Positions 52,845 to 64,000 of a stretch of DNA of 64,000 nucleotides are shown piece after piece (the first letter of the stretch is position 1; the number at the start of each line of letters is the position of its first letter). The position numbers were made by a program, and so were the translations under genes. Below the pieces are notes generated by a model. That model searched no databases. It saw only the letters and a list, made by a program, of their open reading frames with translations, and was not told the DNA's origin. The DNA comes from Lingula anatina (taxonomy: Eukaryota; Brachiopoda; Lingulata; Lingulida; Lingulidae). The stretch covers positions 9,051-73,050 of the forward strand of contig NW_019776012.1 of NCBI RefSeq assembly GCF_001039355.2. The letters are read 5' to 3'.

Positions 52845-53117
52845 GTGCAGAAGTCTTGTTTCGAAAAGAAAGAGCTGACACTTCTACGCACCTCCGTTGG
52901 TGTCTTATTAATCGGGTTAAAGATGCTTCGGTACAGTTCTGTTGGTGTATCAATTCTCTTACGAAACTTTATCAATACTTAAAGCACAGATGTCTTGTTT
53001 CGAAAGTAAGGAGCTGACACTTCTACGCGCCTCCGGTGGCGTCGTATTAATCGGGTTAAAGACGCTTCGGTACAGTTCTGTTGGTGTATTAATTCTCTTC
53101 GAAACTTTATCAATATA
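52845..53117. repeat. Tandem duplication, two copies, period 139 bp
   Basis: Copy 1 (about 52845-52980) and copy 2 (about 52984-53117) share gtcttgtttcgaaa, gagctgacacttctacgc, attaatcgggttaaaga, gcttcggtacagttctgttg and gaaactttatcaata, with a handful of substitutions and a one-base indel. It is not open over its length in any useful frame. Confidence 0.93.
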
Positions 53118-54374
53118 TTATCCATAAAAAACTCACTTTGCTTGGCATGTTCGCAATTGGCATATTTGATGGAGAGTACATATCACCAAGTTACTTTATG
53201 ATGTACGTAAGGATAACCTTTACTAAATTCTATGAAGTGTTTTGTATTTGAATACTTGAGCGAGAAAAAGAGAACTATATCCCTCAAATTTCTTATGATT
53301 CTGCAGTGCAGTCCTTGTGATTCAGTAGGGGCTTACTATAGTATTGACACCGCATCAAAAGATATCTAACCCCCAAGTTAACATTTTGTGTCGAAGATTC
53401 ATTTATCACTTGTCAAAAGGAGTTAAAAAGACGCAAGGATTGCCCTATGTCAGCGAGTTGTAATCAAGTTCATTACAAGGAATTTTTGGTTTGTTATTTT
53501 GTTCGTTCCTTTCATGCGAAGCACCATTTATCATTTTTCGTTCAGATGATGAACAAAAAATCGCACGGCGGAACACCAGGCTGCGACAAAATAATACCCC
53601 AAAGTCGACAGAGGGTCAATCCCTTTAAAAGTAAACCCAGGGCACAAAGCATCAGCAATCTATAGAAACAAGAAAACACAACAAAAAAGAGTGTAGTCAC
53701 GTTCGTGAGCCAAAATTGGTCTAATTAAGTATGCTAGTGAGGGTATTTTTCTTCCCCTGTCTGTATCTGACCAGTATACCGCCCTGCAATCACTGTGTCA
53801 CCCGTTTGAAGGGCCGGGACCCCACGTTTTGATGTACCATTGTGAAGATGCATGACAAGAATATCACAAAAAATGAACAAAAAGAACTGTAGACGGAATA
53901 ATGCTAAATCTATTGAGATATGCTCGAACAAATTGCCAAGGCTTGGTTACAGTGGTTCTGCATCATCGTTTTTCAGCATTTTGTAATAAAGCCTGTCGCC
54001 CTGTCACGCAATGCATTCATTTTCACATAACTTGATGACATCAGGGGCTAGGAAAGGAAACCCTCAACGTGGGAAACGACCTAGAAAACAGCTGATATTT
54101 CTGAAAAATTATGTCCATACGATGGACACGAAACACCACTATTTGTGGTTTTGAGTCTAGTTTCGGACCTAGGGCCGTCCGTAATTGTGGACTGTAGGAT
54201 ATCTGTGAAATATCAGTATTGTACTGTGTGCCGGTAGCGAGCCTCAGGATTCAAAATGAAAATGTTTTTAGTTTCAACGACGTCTCCTTTTCATCAAAAG
54301 ACACGCAACGCTCCGAAGGAATACTGGGCAAAATTCTTAGTTTGAACTGAAAAGTTTTCTTCAAACCGATTCAA

Positions 54375-56459
54375 ATGTGGCTACAATACCTCTTTCTGGC
54401 ATGTTTCTGTTGGTTTAAGGTACTGTCATTTCAGATATCTTTTTACTGAGCTGAACGATTTATTATATTTTCAGATATTTTTTTCTCATCAAGATATTCT
54501 AAAAACAGGTGGCATGCGGGAAGAGAAGTATCAAATGTTAGTTGTTCGGTGTAATATTCAGTGGCATAGCAGCCATTGTTGGTCAACACCACCTGCTGGG
54601 AAGTATTGTAGTAGCTTACAAATTTAAGGGAAAAAATAGTGATTTCATGAATTCAGTAGGGATGAGCAAAGTATATGTTATCTACTTAATTCTGGGCGTC
54701 TTTGTGGTAGGTAGCTTCATCATGCTACGCCGGACAGTTTGCCGAAATTATGTATGTATCTAGAAAAATTAAGTTGAACTTTTTAAATCATATTTTTGAT
54801 ACATTTCACGTTTCGACCATCTTAAGTATCGAAAGAAGATCGTGTTCAGAGTAAGGTAATAGGGGTTGACCCATGATAGGGATTTAAGACTTGATTTCAT
54901 GGCAAAAACCCATTTCTCATCGTTGTTGTCAGTTCTTTTGCAATATCAAGTTTCAATAGCTTCGATGGTGGACTGTAGTTCGACTTGCATTGCATTGTGA
55001 CTGTCGTGCACGATGTTTTTCGAACCTTTGGCAAAACTTTTTGTTATATTTTGGTTCCAGGGAGTCCGCTGTGCAGGAGTCAATAGCTGTAAGTATTGTT
55101 TCATGAGCTCGTTGTTTAGTGTATTTCTTTTTCAATCATAAAAATGTCATTTACTTCATAAGGCATGCTCGCGCCACCACTTCGCTTCACTTTTATATTT
55201 TAATTTTGTCATAGACATTTAATGTGTCGATTTTTGGTTAATAATACTTGAATTTGTTTTGTGATTATCACAGTATTGTATAATTTTGTTTTTAAAAGCT
55301 ATAGATAGATTTTTTAAGTACTATTATCATCATCCAATTTGATTTTATCACAAGTTTGCATGTAATATAGATAATCTTATTTTCATTCATATATTGAAAA
55401 TTAAACATTTTGCTAACATTTTAACTACAAGTAGCTATGCAAATTATCCTTATATCTCCATTGATACATTAAAACCGTGTCATGCGTCAAAATATGCCAA
55501 ACTGGAATTCCAGTCATCTGAAATAAAAACCCAAAAAAAGCCACCAGAGGCAAGTCATCTGAAAAAGTTGATAACAGGCATATATATATATAGTGCTCTT
55601 AAAAACAGAAAAATAAAAGGGAACTATTCTCAGAACGATAAGTAATGTCAGTCCTGCTATACTCCCCTTGCCGCTATACTCCCCCCCCTCTCTCATACAC
55701 ACAAAAAATGGCTGTAATACAACGTATGGGGGTTGGTTCAATATCGTTTTTCAGTTGACGTGAGTTGTGGAACTGGTACGTCAAGTCAATGGGGGATCTC
55801 ATACTCCGGTGCGGATGCGGCGCAAGTCTATGCTGATGGAAAAGCGGCAACATGTAATTTCACCGAAGAGTTTGACACCAGCACCGGAGTTACCAGATAC
55901 TATTTTTCCAATATACACCAAAATAATGGAGTCGATTGTGGAAGAAAAGTGAAGTTTTTTATGCCATGCAATTAAAATGTTTACAATTTATAATGTTACA
56001 TTAATAAAGTGACATAAATTACATATGGAAGGGTCACAGTACGCTTCTTTTTTGCCTTTTCCGTATACATTTCAGTAGATTATAATACCTCGGACTCCAT
56101 TTAATCTACATTTTATTTGTATTATCGTGGCCTATACAAAATTTATATTTGTTTTCTGTCAATTGTTTGCTTTATTTTTCTTTATTTCATCTTCTCTGTT
56201 TGATCAGTGAAAATGCTCAATAAATAAATAAATAAATCGCCCGAAGTCTTTCCTTTTCAGTAGAAATCACTTTTAAGATATTAATGTTCAACTTTGCCTT
56301 ACAGAAACACGGCAATGCTGAGATCTATTCTGTGAACATAGTGGTTCAGGAGTCCGCCAACACCAGAGTAGTATCGGATCAAGTTTACACCATAACATGT
56401 CCATATATCGTCACAGGTCAGGGGTCATCCAACAACCCCGCGACGATAACTATAGGGTA

Positions 56460-56497
<38 letters not shown>

Positions 56498-58783
56498 GGT
56501 TATTCGCATTGAAATGCCGCATACGACTTGGTTCACGTTATACTTGATATACTGAACAAATTCACAAATTCATTAAACAATAAACTATGAAATTTAGCAA
56601 GGCAATTACATTGCAGGCAGTCGAGTACTATACCTAAGGTGGAACCCGGCGCGGCCCTTGCAAGCGGCACCTTGGATTTGACGGTGGTGGACGCTCAGAA
56701 TGCCACAGTGACGTCAGTGGTTTTGGGTCACCCAATCCGACTGCTTGCTATTTACAAAAACAACGCCCCAGCAGGTAACCGAATTTAACATAACTTTCAG
56801 AGTCAAAGTGACTAAGAGTTGAGTTCCTTTGGTTTGAAGTTAGATAAAGACACACGGGCGTGCTAAAGGCGTCCTACGACACCAAGGATTCTGTGACTGT
56901 AGAAAAAGTTGCAAATTATTTTCTGGATATAGTTTGTTTATTGACATTTGATATAATTCAGTCATGTATATATATATTTTTTAATTTTAGAACAGGGTCT
57001 CATGGTAATAGGTTGTGAAGCTCGAGATGCACAGCCTTTTACGCTACAACATTTCTTTTTAGTGGCCGGGTATGTAATCTTTAATGGTCCTTAGTGAAAG
57101 AGTGAAATAGTGCAATTTATAAAAAGCTTGACAGTCGATAATTTGATTTGATTACTTAGTCATCAATTATAGACAGAAGAAGACAGCATGGGTAATATGT
57201 GCGCGTGTGTACTGTATGTATGAAGAAAAATGAAGTAATATCAAATTTTGACAAATAGCATATTAGGAAATATTCAATATGTAGCTATAATGGATCCGTT
57301 TATCAAAATCTCAGTGAAAAAAGTGTTGTTTTTATTTATTGCTTGAATTTAACAGATATTTTTTTATAAATGACCCATATTGCTGGAGAAGGTTGTCGAA
57401 AATGTTTGCGCTCGCTATAATCTAGAATGGAAATGCGAAAAAAATTAATTTTTGACAGACATGTAATACTCGTGTCTTTTCCCACACAGATGCGGTCAGG
57501 GAGACGTTATTAAGAGCAATGAGGGATTTACGACAGTTGGATATGAATCTATTTCCCCATTTTTCAAGGCTTTTGCTTTCACGCAGAAAAACACCATATT
57601 ATTTGCCTGCGATTTCGCACTGTGTCCAATTGCTGGGCGCTGTGATGGCGTAAGTAGCTATGGAACCCACAATAAGGAAATGAATCAGTTAACCTGTATC
57701 ACGCAATGCATTCATGCATTCATTTTCACATAACTTGATTTGTGAAGATAATATCATTTTATTCAGTTCAGTATGCTGTTCTGTCGTATGTATTAGAATA
57801 TAAGATTTTCTAGTACTTCATTGGTATCTTTGAATTGGTATGTAACAAAATTAGTTATTTTACTTCGTGTGAAAATGTATTACGCTTATTTTACACACTA
57901 ATTTGAGAAAGTTTACATTGTCATTTTAAAATTTATTTTGCAGTACAATGGAATAAATGAAAAAAGTAATAAGTCAGGCATTCATACACTTTCTTTTTGA
58001 AGTCAACACAATTTTATTTGTTTCCAGTCCTCATGTACGCCGGTGGGTCGTCGAAAGAGATCACTTGTTAACAGCACGATGGTGACCAGTCAACCAGTGC
58101 GGATACTGTCGTCCGGTGATTATGCAAGTAATGTCCGTGTTTAGAACAATCTTTATTCACAGGATACTGAAAATACGTCTCTACTATCGGCATCTATCTG
58201 TATACGGCAGAGCCATGCTGGCTATAAAGAGCTGAGTTTCCAGTTTCCTCTGAACTCACCGAATATTAAAATATGTCTTGTTAACTCATTCAACGCGAAA
58301 TATTCCGTTATGCATAATGGGTAGATAACAACTATTGGTAGACTGATTCCCAAAAGCTCCCAATGAACTATTTGATGCAATTTAACCAGACAAAAAAGAT
58401 TTTTAGAAATTTCAGAAAGAGGTTCTTTTCTGGAAAAGTGGACCTTTTTATCCCCTGAGCTGAAACAACCTGAGAAACACCAATTAAATTAGAGATTATT
58501 ATAATTATCATTATTATAACGACATGTTTTAACCAGGGCTTTTATTCTTTTATTTACAGGCTCACAGTTCTGTCAGAACCAATCAGAGAAATCTTCAATG
58601 TGTTTTCAAAGCATTGGCTTCATCATCAGCATGACCGTTCTGGGATGCATCATTGTCATCCTCTTCGTCATCGTGACAGTGTTGACCATTAGATACTTCA
58701 GAAGTCGCCCAAACACTACCAAGAGCGTTAAAAAATCCAGGGATTCTAGATCAAGGCCCAGATCTGTCCAAAGAACGGTTTAA
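54375..58783 (+). CDS. Single-pass ZP-domain membrane protein, 9 coding exons
   Basis: Exons: 54375-54419, 54475-54508, 55755-55948, 56305-56456, 56617-56774, 56991-57069, 57490-57649, 58028-58127, 58560-58783; phases agree and give 381 aa. The first two tiny exons (signal peptide MWLQYLFLACFCWF) are inferred from phase and splice sites and are less certain. A Cys-rich module (about 29-280) has the ZP pattern: VSCGTGT, ATCNF, DCGRK, ITCPY, VIGCEARD, AGCGQGD, FACDFALCP and GRCDG. GRRKRSL (about 282-288) is a furin-type consensus cleavage site. An external spacer with further Cys follows, then a membrane segment (about residues 327-350) and a short Arg/Ser-rich cytoplasmic tail. ZP proteins polymerise into egg coats or apical extracellular matrices after cleavage at such a site; which role applies here is unknown. 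Confidence 0.85.
56462..56494. repeat. Poly-T run
   Basis: About 33 T directly after the donor of the fourth ZP coding exon. It is low complexity and could be the tail of a degraded retroposed sequence on the minus strand, but nothing next to it supports that. Confidence 0.9.
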
Positions 58784-58925
58784 ATGGAACCTAAGTTTGT
58801 GGACTATTAATTCGTTATAATTTTGTGATGTGATGATGTCAAGCGGTGGGACGTAGTTACGACAGTTTTGTACTGAGAACTGTTTTAAGAAACTTTTGTA
58901 TGACGGTGAAGAGAAAAGTTTTTAA

Positions 58926-58926
58926 G

Positions 58927-58971
<45 letters not shown>
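58926..58971. repeat. (TTA)n microsatellite
   Basis: About 15 TTA/ATT units, 143 bp after the ZP stop codon, so probably in the 3' UTR. Confidence 0.95.
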
Positions 58972-61612
58972 GCGTTTTGGTCTTTTTGGTGGCAAAACAC
59001 TATGGTTTTGTAGAGTCTTATGATAAATGATATTAGATTCCCCTTCCTTTTTCAGACTGTATTGCTTATTTTCACCATTGCTCGTAATGTATATAATATA
59101 ATATGATTAAAGATATAAGGGGTGGAAAACATGATGAGATAAACAATTCTCAAAATTATTTTACAATCTGAAAAATTGATTCTTGTATAGCTTATTTTAA
59201 GATTCTCTTTTTTACGTGGATGTAGGTCTATGAGTTGTGAAGGAAGGGCTTATAGAAATCCTTAGTTTTATTTTCACTTTTTAAGTGTTTTAGCAAGCTC
59301 GTAGTATTTATAGTTTATCCTGTTGGGTGCTAATTTCACGTCTTTCCATGAATAATATTTTTGTATTCAAGACCACCACTGGTCGCATAGCTGTTGGGAC
59401 CAGTCAGGTCAACGTACGCGTGCCAATGGGACACGAAAGTTTCATCCTTCTCGTGGAGATATCCAAAGAATATTATGTACATATACACCATATATCATTT
59501 TGACATTGGTGGGTAAATTGAGACATAATTGACTCTTACTTTACCTCGCATGAGGACCTGGACGATCGGGTAGCAAATCTTCATCTGGTCACGCGATTTA
59601 ATGTCACAAAACATTTTGGAACCGGTGTCCCCACATTTCCGTACTGCTGCACGCTATGCGTTCATCGGTTCATTCAGGTCAGCGACCGCATTGGTATTGT
59701 GGAATGAAACAAACACGAGCTTCAAAACAAATAAACGATCAAACGAATAAATAAAAAATCATGGGTTGCTTTTGTACGTTATTCATTTAGTAATGTATTA
59801 AAAACTATGCATCAACGAAAATGAAGAAATATTGAAACATTATCACACGAGGTAACGTCCAACTCTTGGACAGTACCAATTTTGTCGAGCAATGTGGGTG
59901 CGAATATTGCAAGGATTATATGCCTGGAATCAGTCTCTTCTTCGTAATATCACTTGATATAAACTAACCAGGAACATAAATAATAAATATATTAAAATGT
60001 CTCGTCGGATCTGCTTTCACAATTCATGCTTCATAAAACGACCAGAGACCTGAGAAGGACATTTCAGTTATAATGGCGAGTTGCCTTGAATTTTCAAGTA
60101 GGCTAGCTTTTGATAACACCGATTTTAGAAGTGAGAATAGGACAACGCTATACTACTAATATGAAAGGGTTTGAACGAAACTCGTCGACTCTGAATACAG
60201 CATGTCCACCGTAAAACTAGACCCATTGAAAAACAATTGACAGGAGAACCCAGTGTATCGAGACCTTGTATGTCACCATTTCTGAATCTGAATAAGTCAA
60301 CGTCGTAGGGCCGTAGACAAGACAAGTCGTTTTCTAAATGGAATACCTTCTAAAGATTAAGGGGAATAATTGTTTCCCGTAAAATGGTTTTAGAATAATA
60401 ATAAAAACAGGTTAAAAAAACTCCCTTTTTATAGCCATTATTCTTCTGTGTCACTCTTTTTCGACTTTAGAATAAAAATCTTTGGCCCCTTTCCCATGCG
60501 CAGGTATGATAGACTACTTAGGCTACTACAGCATGAAAATGAAAGTAATTAGCGTTTTTCCCGTTGTGAAAAGGTACAATTGTTGCAGCGCAGTGCATCT
60601 CAAACTTCCACTAGAGCACTATAGTAGAGACGACTTTCTCGTCATAATGGAATTCCTCGTTAAAATACAAGAACACAACTCATACTTTATTTTTCAATGT
60701 CAACGATTTATTAGGAAAAAAATAGACATAAACAAACATGGAATGGCGCCTTGGCTTACTGTTACTGGTTTATTTGGTATTGGCAAATAACCAAACCTGA
60801 CACTGTCTTAAGGTGAACGCAATAGTACTGAAAAGATTAAATAATTTGACTGCTGATAGGTTATAAGAACTGAAAAATACGGAGACTGTTAAAATAAATT
60901 AGAGATTACCTTGAATGCTAATTTTGTTTAAAAGTACTTGTAAAATACAGACGCATTAAAAGACAATCCACAATCATAATAATGCTTATTACTGCTTTTC
61001 AGAAAGCATTAGTTAAAACTTTTCATTGAATAAAAAAGAATCCAAATGTTTAAGTCATTCCATTATTTGTTCTACATTTTATCACTTTATGATAATCTTT
61101 GACCAAATAGACCCCAGTCTTACCTAATGCAACCAAAAGATGGAAATACTATATAATCACCTCATTAAACCTTAAATGTCTTTAATTATTTTCACCTGAT
61201 CATAAGGCCATTTGATTAAACACCATGCAAAACCATATATAATAATAAATAATAAGTTATGATGATCATAAATAATGAAGACATCTCATTGAGAGGCCTT
61301 TTTTAAATTAGGTATAATTGATGACTTATTTGTTATCATGCTAATGATTCAAAGTGAGTATTGGAAGGAGCGCCTCTGACTGGTGATTTTTTGGTATGCA
61401 GGCAGATATATCAAATTATACACTACTTTTATAACTCTACATATGAGGAAACAGTAAGAATGTTGTAATACATGGGAGTTCCCTATATTTACTTCAAAAG
61501 TAACATTTACTGGTCACAACATTGTTCATTGTGAAGTATAGCCAACGTTATTTGTGTCTAACATAAATAGCTTCACATAGGGGAGATTATGACAACTTCT
61601 GTTCTTCTGCCT

Positions 61613-61615
61613 TAA

Positions 61616-61662
<47 letters not shown>

Positions 61663-61667
61663 AATAA
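61613..61667. repeat. (AAAT)n microsatellite
   Basis: About 13 AAAT units, between the ZP and phosphorylase kinase gamma genes. Confidence 0.95.
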
Positions 61668-62687
61668 AAAAGTACTGGGTTGAAAAGTGACCCACCTGAT
61701 GGTCTACTATGCAACATGTTCTATCTACACTGCCATCATGAAGCCAAAACTACAACTTTTTTTTTAAGAAACAGCTCCTTATAAGTACAGAGAGCAGCAT
61801 CATAACCAGTTATTTTACACACAATACACTTTTTACTGTTCACTTTCTTGCCACAAAGGGCACTAAAAATTAAACACCTACCTACTGGAAAGTGTGCCTC
61901 TAATATTTCAACTAACATATGCTGTAAACCAATATTTAACACAATTAACTTTTAAGTCAGTAAAACTATCAACAAAAAAAATGACTATTAAAAAAAGAAA
62001 CTTTTTTTTCAATCAAAGTAACTACCAACAAGCAAGGGAAAATACCACTTCATGAAAAGATATGAAATGAACCCCAAAACTGGTGTAAAATTTCAACAAC
62101 AACATTACATTTAGTTGTGCATTTTAACTGAAATGCATAGCTGCAGTGATGCTGGAACATTTCTACAAACTTCATCATGTCTCCACTAAAATTTACTTCA
62201 CTTGTTACCACCATGAGATTATGCTGCAACCATAAAACAATAGCTCTGTGAATGAAGTGCAAGTAACCTTACTCTAACCAGAGAAAAAAGACATGACCCA
62301 TACGCGTGCCAAGGTGCTAATCATAAGAATGGAAGCTCTCCAGTAAAAAGAAGATTGGCTTTCTTCGATCAAGGAAGGTTGACATAATCTTGTTGGAAAT
62401 TGAAAGGGCATTCGCTGCTCACCAAACTGTATATCTAACATAGCCATGAATGTGGTCAGTGCTGTTCACAATTGACTTCAATAATAATAATAATTATGAA
62501 AGAAAAATACTGATATTAGTATTTCCCCTATGCCACACACTGTGTTCAAGCATAAAAAGTGAAACAAAAACAACAATAAAAATGTCAACAAGAACAATCC
62601 AGCAGTTCCGTCAATTTTATAAAAAAATCCTTTCCAGGTGGACTTTTCTTAAAAATACATTATCACCGACTAGCATCTATATCCTGA

Positions 62688-63472
62688 TCACCTCTTCTCT
62701 ATTGACATACTATTTTTCAAGTCCCTTTTAGGTGTGATCTCAAACAGCGCTGCTCTGTTCTGCTCCTCTCCTCGTTTCACCCAATGTCCATAGATTTTAA
62801 AAGCACCGCCATCTATGATTTTCCTGAATGCTTTTATGGCATAGGGATCATTGCATACAGTCTCTAAGTTGATGGGTGGTGGATGTGTGCGCAGTCTTTT
62901 CAAACGTATAAGTGCTTTTACTGCCATACCTGCAGCCTAATGTAAGAAGGGATAAAAACAAACCTCTGATAATTTTTAATTCAAATGTCCAAGAGTTAAA
63001 AGGAAAAAAGGGCCCATTTACAGTATTCATAATAAATCCTTAGGTATACACTTAATTTATCATTTTTAAAAATCAATATCAGGTGTTTGAGTATATTTAT
63101 ATATATGGAACAAAAGCTTTGATAAAACTTACCCTGAATACTCTCAAAGGATAAAATGTTTTCTTTTCTAGAATCTGAAAACAAAGGACAAAAATGAACA
63201 ACCATAATTGATATACTAAAACAGATGTCATTATCACTTCAACTTTAAGCTGCAGTGTTATAATCTTAGTTCAAGAAGAAATACTGCAATGTCTTTTATA
63301 GAAATGTCGTGGCACCTTAGAGTTTCAGTGTTTTGTGTAATTAATTTAATATACAATTGTGTATTAATTTGTTATCAAACAAATTTCTTACCGTTCTACT
63401 GAAGAATTCATGTGCTAAGACTTCTTTGGATGTCAGTCTATTAGAGGGGTCAACCACTAGCAGCTTTGAAAT
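62688..63472 (-). CDS. PHKG: Phosphorylase b kinase gamma catalytic subunit, C-terminal end (partial)
   Basis: Three last exons: 63392-63472, 63133-63174, 62688-62936 (123 aa, stop at 62688-62690). The first encodes the end of the kinase C-lobe (ISKLLVVDPSNRLTSKEV then LAHEFFSRT). The next two encode the regulatory tail, with NDPYAIKAFRKIIDGGAFKI and YGHWVKRGEEQNRAALFE, which is specific to the gamma subunit of phosphorylase kinase. The enzyme activates glycogen phosphorylase in response to calcium and phosphorylation; the tail binds calmodulin (the delta subunit). The kinase core and start lie beyond the right edge. Vertebrates have two paralogues (PHKG1 and PHKG2); I cannot say which this resembles more. 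Confidence 0.93.
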
Positions 63473-64000
63473 CTAAAATAATAAAGGCATCAATTTTACT
63501 TAGTCAAAAGTGTCTACAAAAGTTGACCCAAAATTTGTTTGAATTTTAACTAAGACTATAATTGTAAATAAAGACAAATATCAGGTAAGAAAAAGAATTG
63601 AATTTTACTAAGAATGGTTCACTTTCAAAATTTATCCACATCAACTATCCACATGTCAATACAAGAGATTTAGACACGGCACAGCATCAAAGCAGGCAGA
63701 ATACATTTCACTGCCCAAAGCTCAATGCCCCTAAATCATCACAATCAGATTGCATTGCTAAGCCATCACAATCAGACTCTGCATTGAGAGCACATCTACT
63801 GCATTCACATAGATCAAGCTACAAAGCACTTGGGGAAAGTCTTCTTTAACCAGCCCTAGGACCCAGGTGAGAATGCAATTTTTTGTCTGTTCACATCAAC
63901 TTTAACTTGAAGCATTTCAGTTTTATATATATGGTCCCTAGCAAGCAAAATGACTTATCACTGGTAAATTTGTGGTTTGAGCCTGACCTCGAAAGAAAGA
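63473..64000. other. Intron of phosphorylase kinase gamma gene, to the window edge
   Basis: No further exon recognised. An ORF on the plus strand at 63598-63849 has no splice support or known relatives and is taken as chance. Confidence 0.5.

Larger units (their letters stand above)
49791..54374. other. GAS2 3' UTR and intergenic region
   Basis: 4.6 kb with no recognised coding exon. Several AATAAA words (for example near 50623 and 50953) could end the GAS2 transcript. It contains a (TA)n-like run near 50673, a T-rich run near 51414-51445, a perfect 30-bp palindrome (52546-52575) and a 139-bp tandem duplication (52845-53117). The ZP gene promoter should lie just left of 54375. Confidence 0.5.
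58784..62687. other. Intergenic region and probable 3' UTRs
   Basis: 3.9 kb between the ZP stop and the phosphorylase kinase gamma stop, which converge. It contains a (TTA)n tract (58926-58971), an ATTAAA at about 59105 that could end the ZP transcript, and an (AAAT)n tract (61613-61667). ORFs at 60125-60325 (minus) and 60482-60790 (plus) have no recognisable product or splice support. Confidence 0.5.

Noticed and set aside
53447-53931. ORFs on both strands near 53.4-53.9 kb
   Set aside because: Short, unrelated to known families, and without flanking splice sites; possibly old repeat remnants, but I cannot show it.
60125-60325. 66-codon minus-strand ORF
   Set aside because: It resembles no protein I know and has no support from neighbours; taken as chance.
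60482-60790. 102-codon plus-strand ORF
   Set aside because: No recognisable domain, no splice sites that fit, and composition like the intergenic surroundings.

Overview
This window is nuclear DNA from an animal, very probably a marine invertebrate. Genes are split into many short exons by small AT-rich introns with GT-AG borders, base composition is AT-rich, and simple repeats and fold-back elements are common. The octamer TAGGCCTA occurs at least seven times, five of them in the gene-free stretch 12.8-13.8 kb. From memory that octamer is very common in echinoderm non-coding DNA, so I lean to an echinoderm-like animal, but this is weak and I do not name a species.

I could assemble six whole or near-whole genes and one partial gene by following splice sites and reading phase by hand. 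From left to right they are: nardilysin (minus, 30 exons, 1150 aa); a cytosolic sulfotransferase (plus, 5 coding exons, 280 aa); an armadillo/HEAT-like protein that I do not recognise (minus, 18 coding exons, 1129 aa); a membrane-anchored protein with a wax-ester-synthase/DGAT-type acyltransferase domain, a coiled coil and an altered active-site motif (minus, 5 coding exons, 800 aa); a GAS2-type cytoskeletal linker with CH and GAR domains (plus, about 341-373 aa); a small single-pass ZP-domain protein (plus, 9 coding exons, 381 aa); and the C-terminal end of a phosphorylase kinase gamma subunit (minus, its kinase core lying beyond the right edge). In every complete model the exon phases sum to an open frame, which is the main support for the models.

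Layout: nardilysin and the sulfotransferase are head to head across 2.9 kb. The sulfotransferase and the ARM-like gene converge, with stops 630 bp apart. The acyltransferase-like gene and the GAS2 gene appear to diverge from a candidate shared promoter near 41.5 kb, each with a long 5' leader region. The seven genes do not form an obvious pathway, so this looks like an ordinary metazoan neighbourhood rather than a functional cluster.

The most notable features are two GC-AG introns in adjacent genes; the HHxxxDG motif of the acyltransferase-like protein, in which the second histidine is proline; several upstream ORFs; a fold-back element family built from a GAACCTTCGGAC-type word, with one copy flanked by 9-bp direct repeats and an older inverted copy 35 kb away; a 1.5-kb hairpin and tandem-repeat insert in an intron of the ARM-like gene; a perfect 30-bp palindrome; and a 139-bp tandem duplication. 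I found no bacterial, phage, CRISPR or viral genes.
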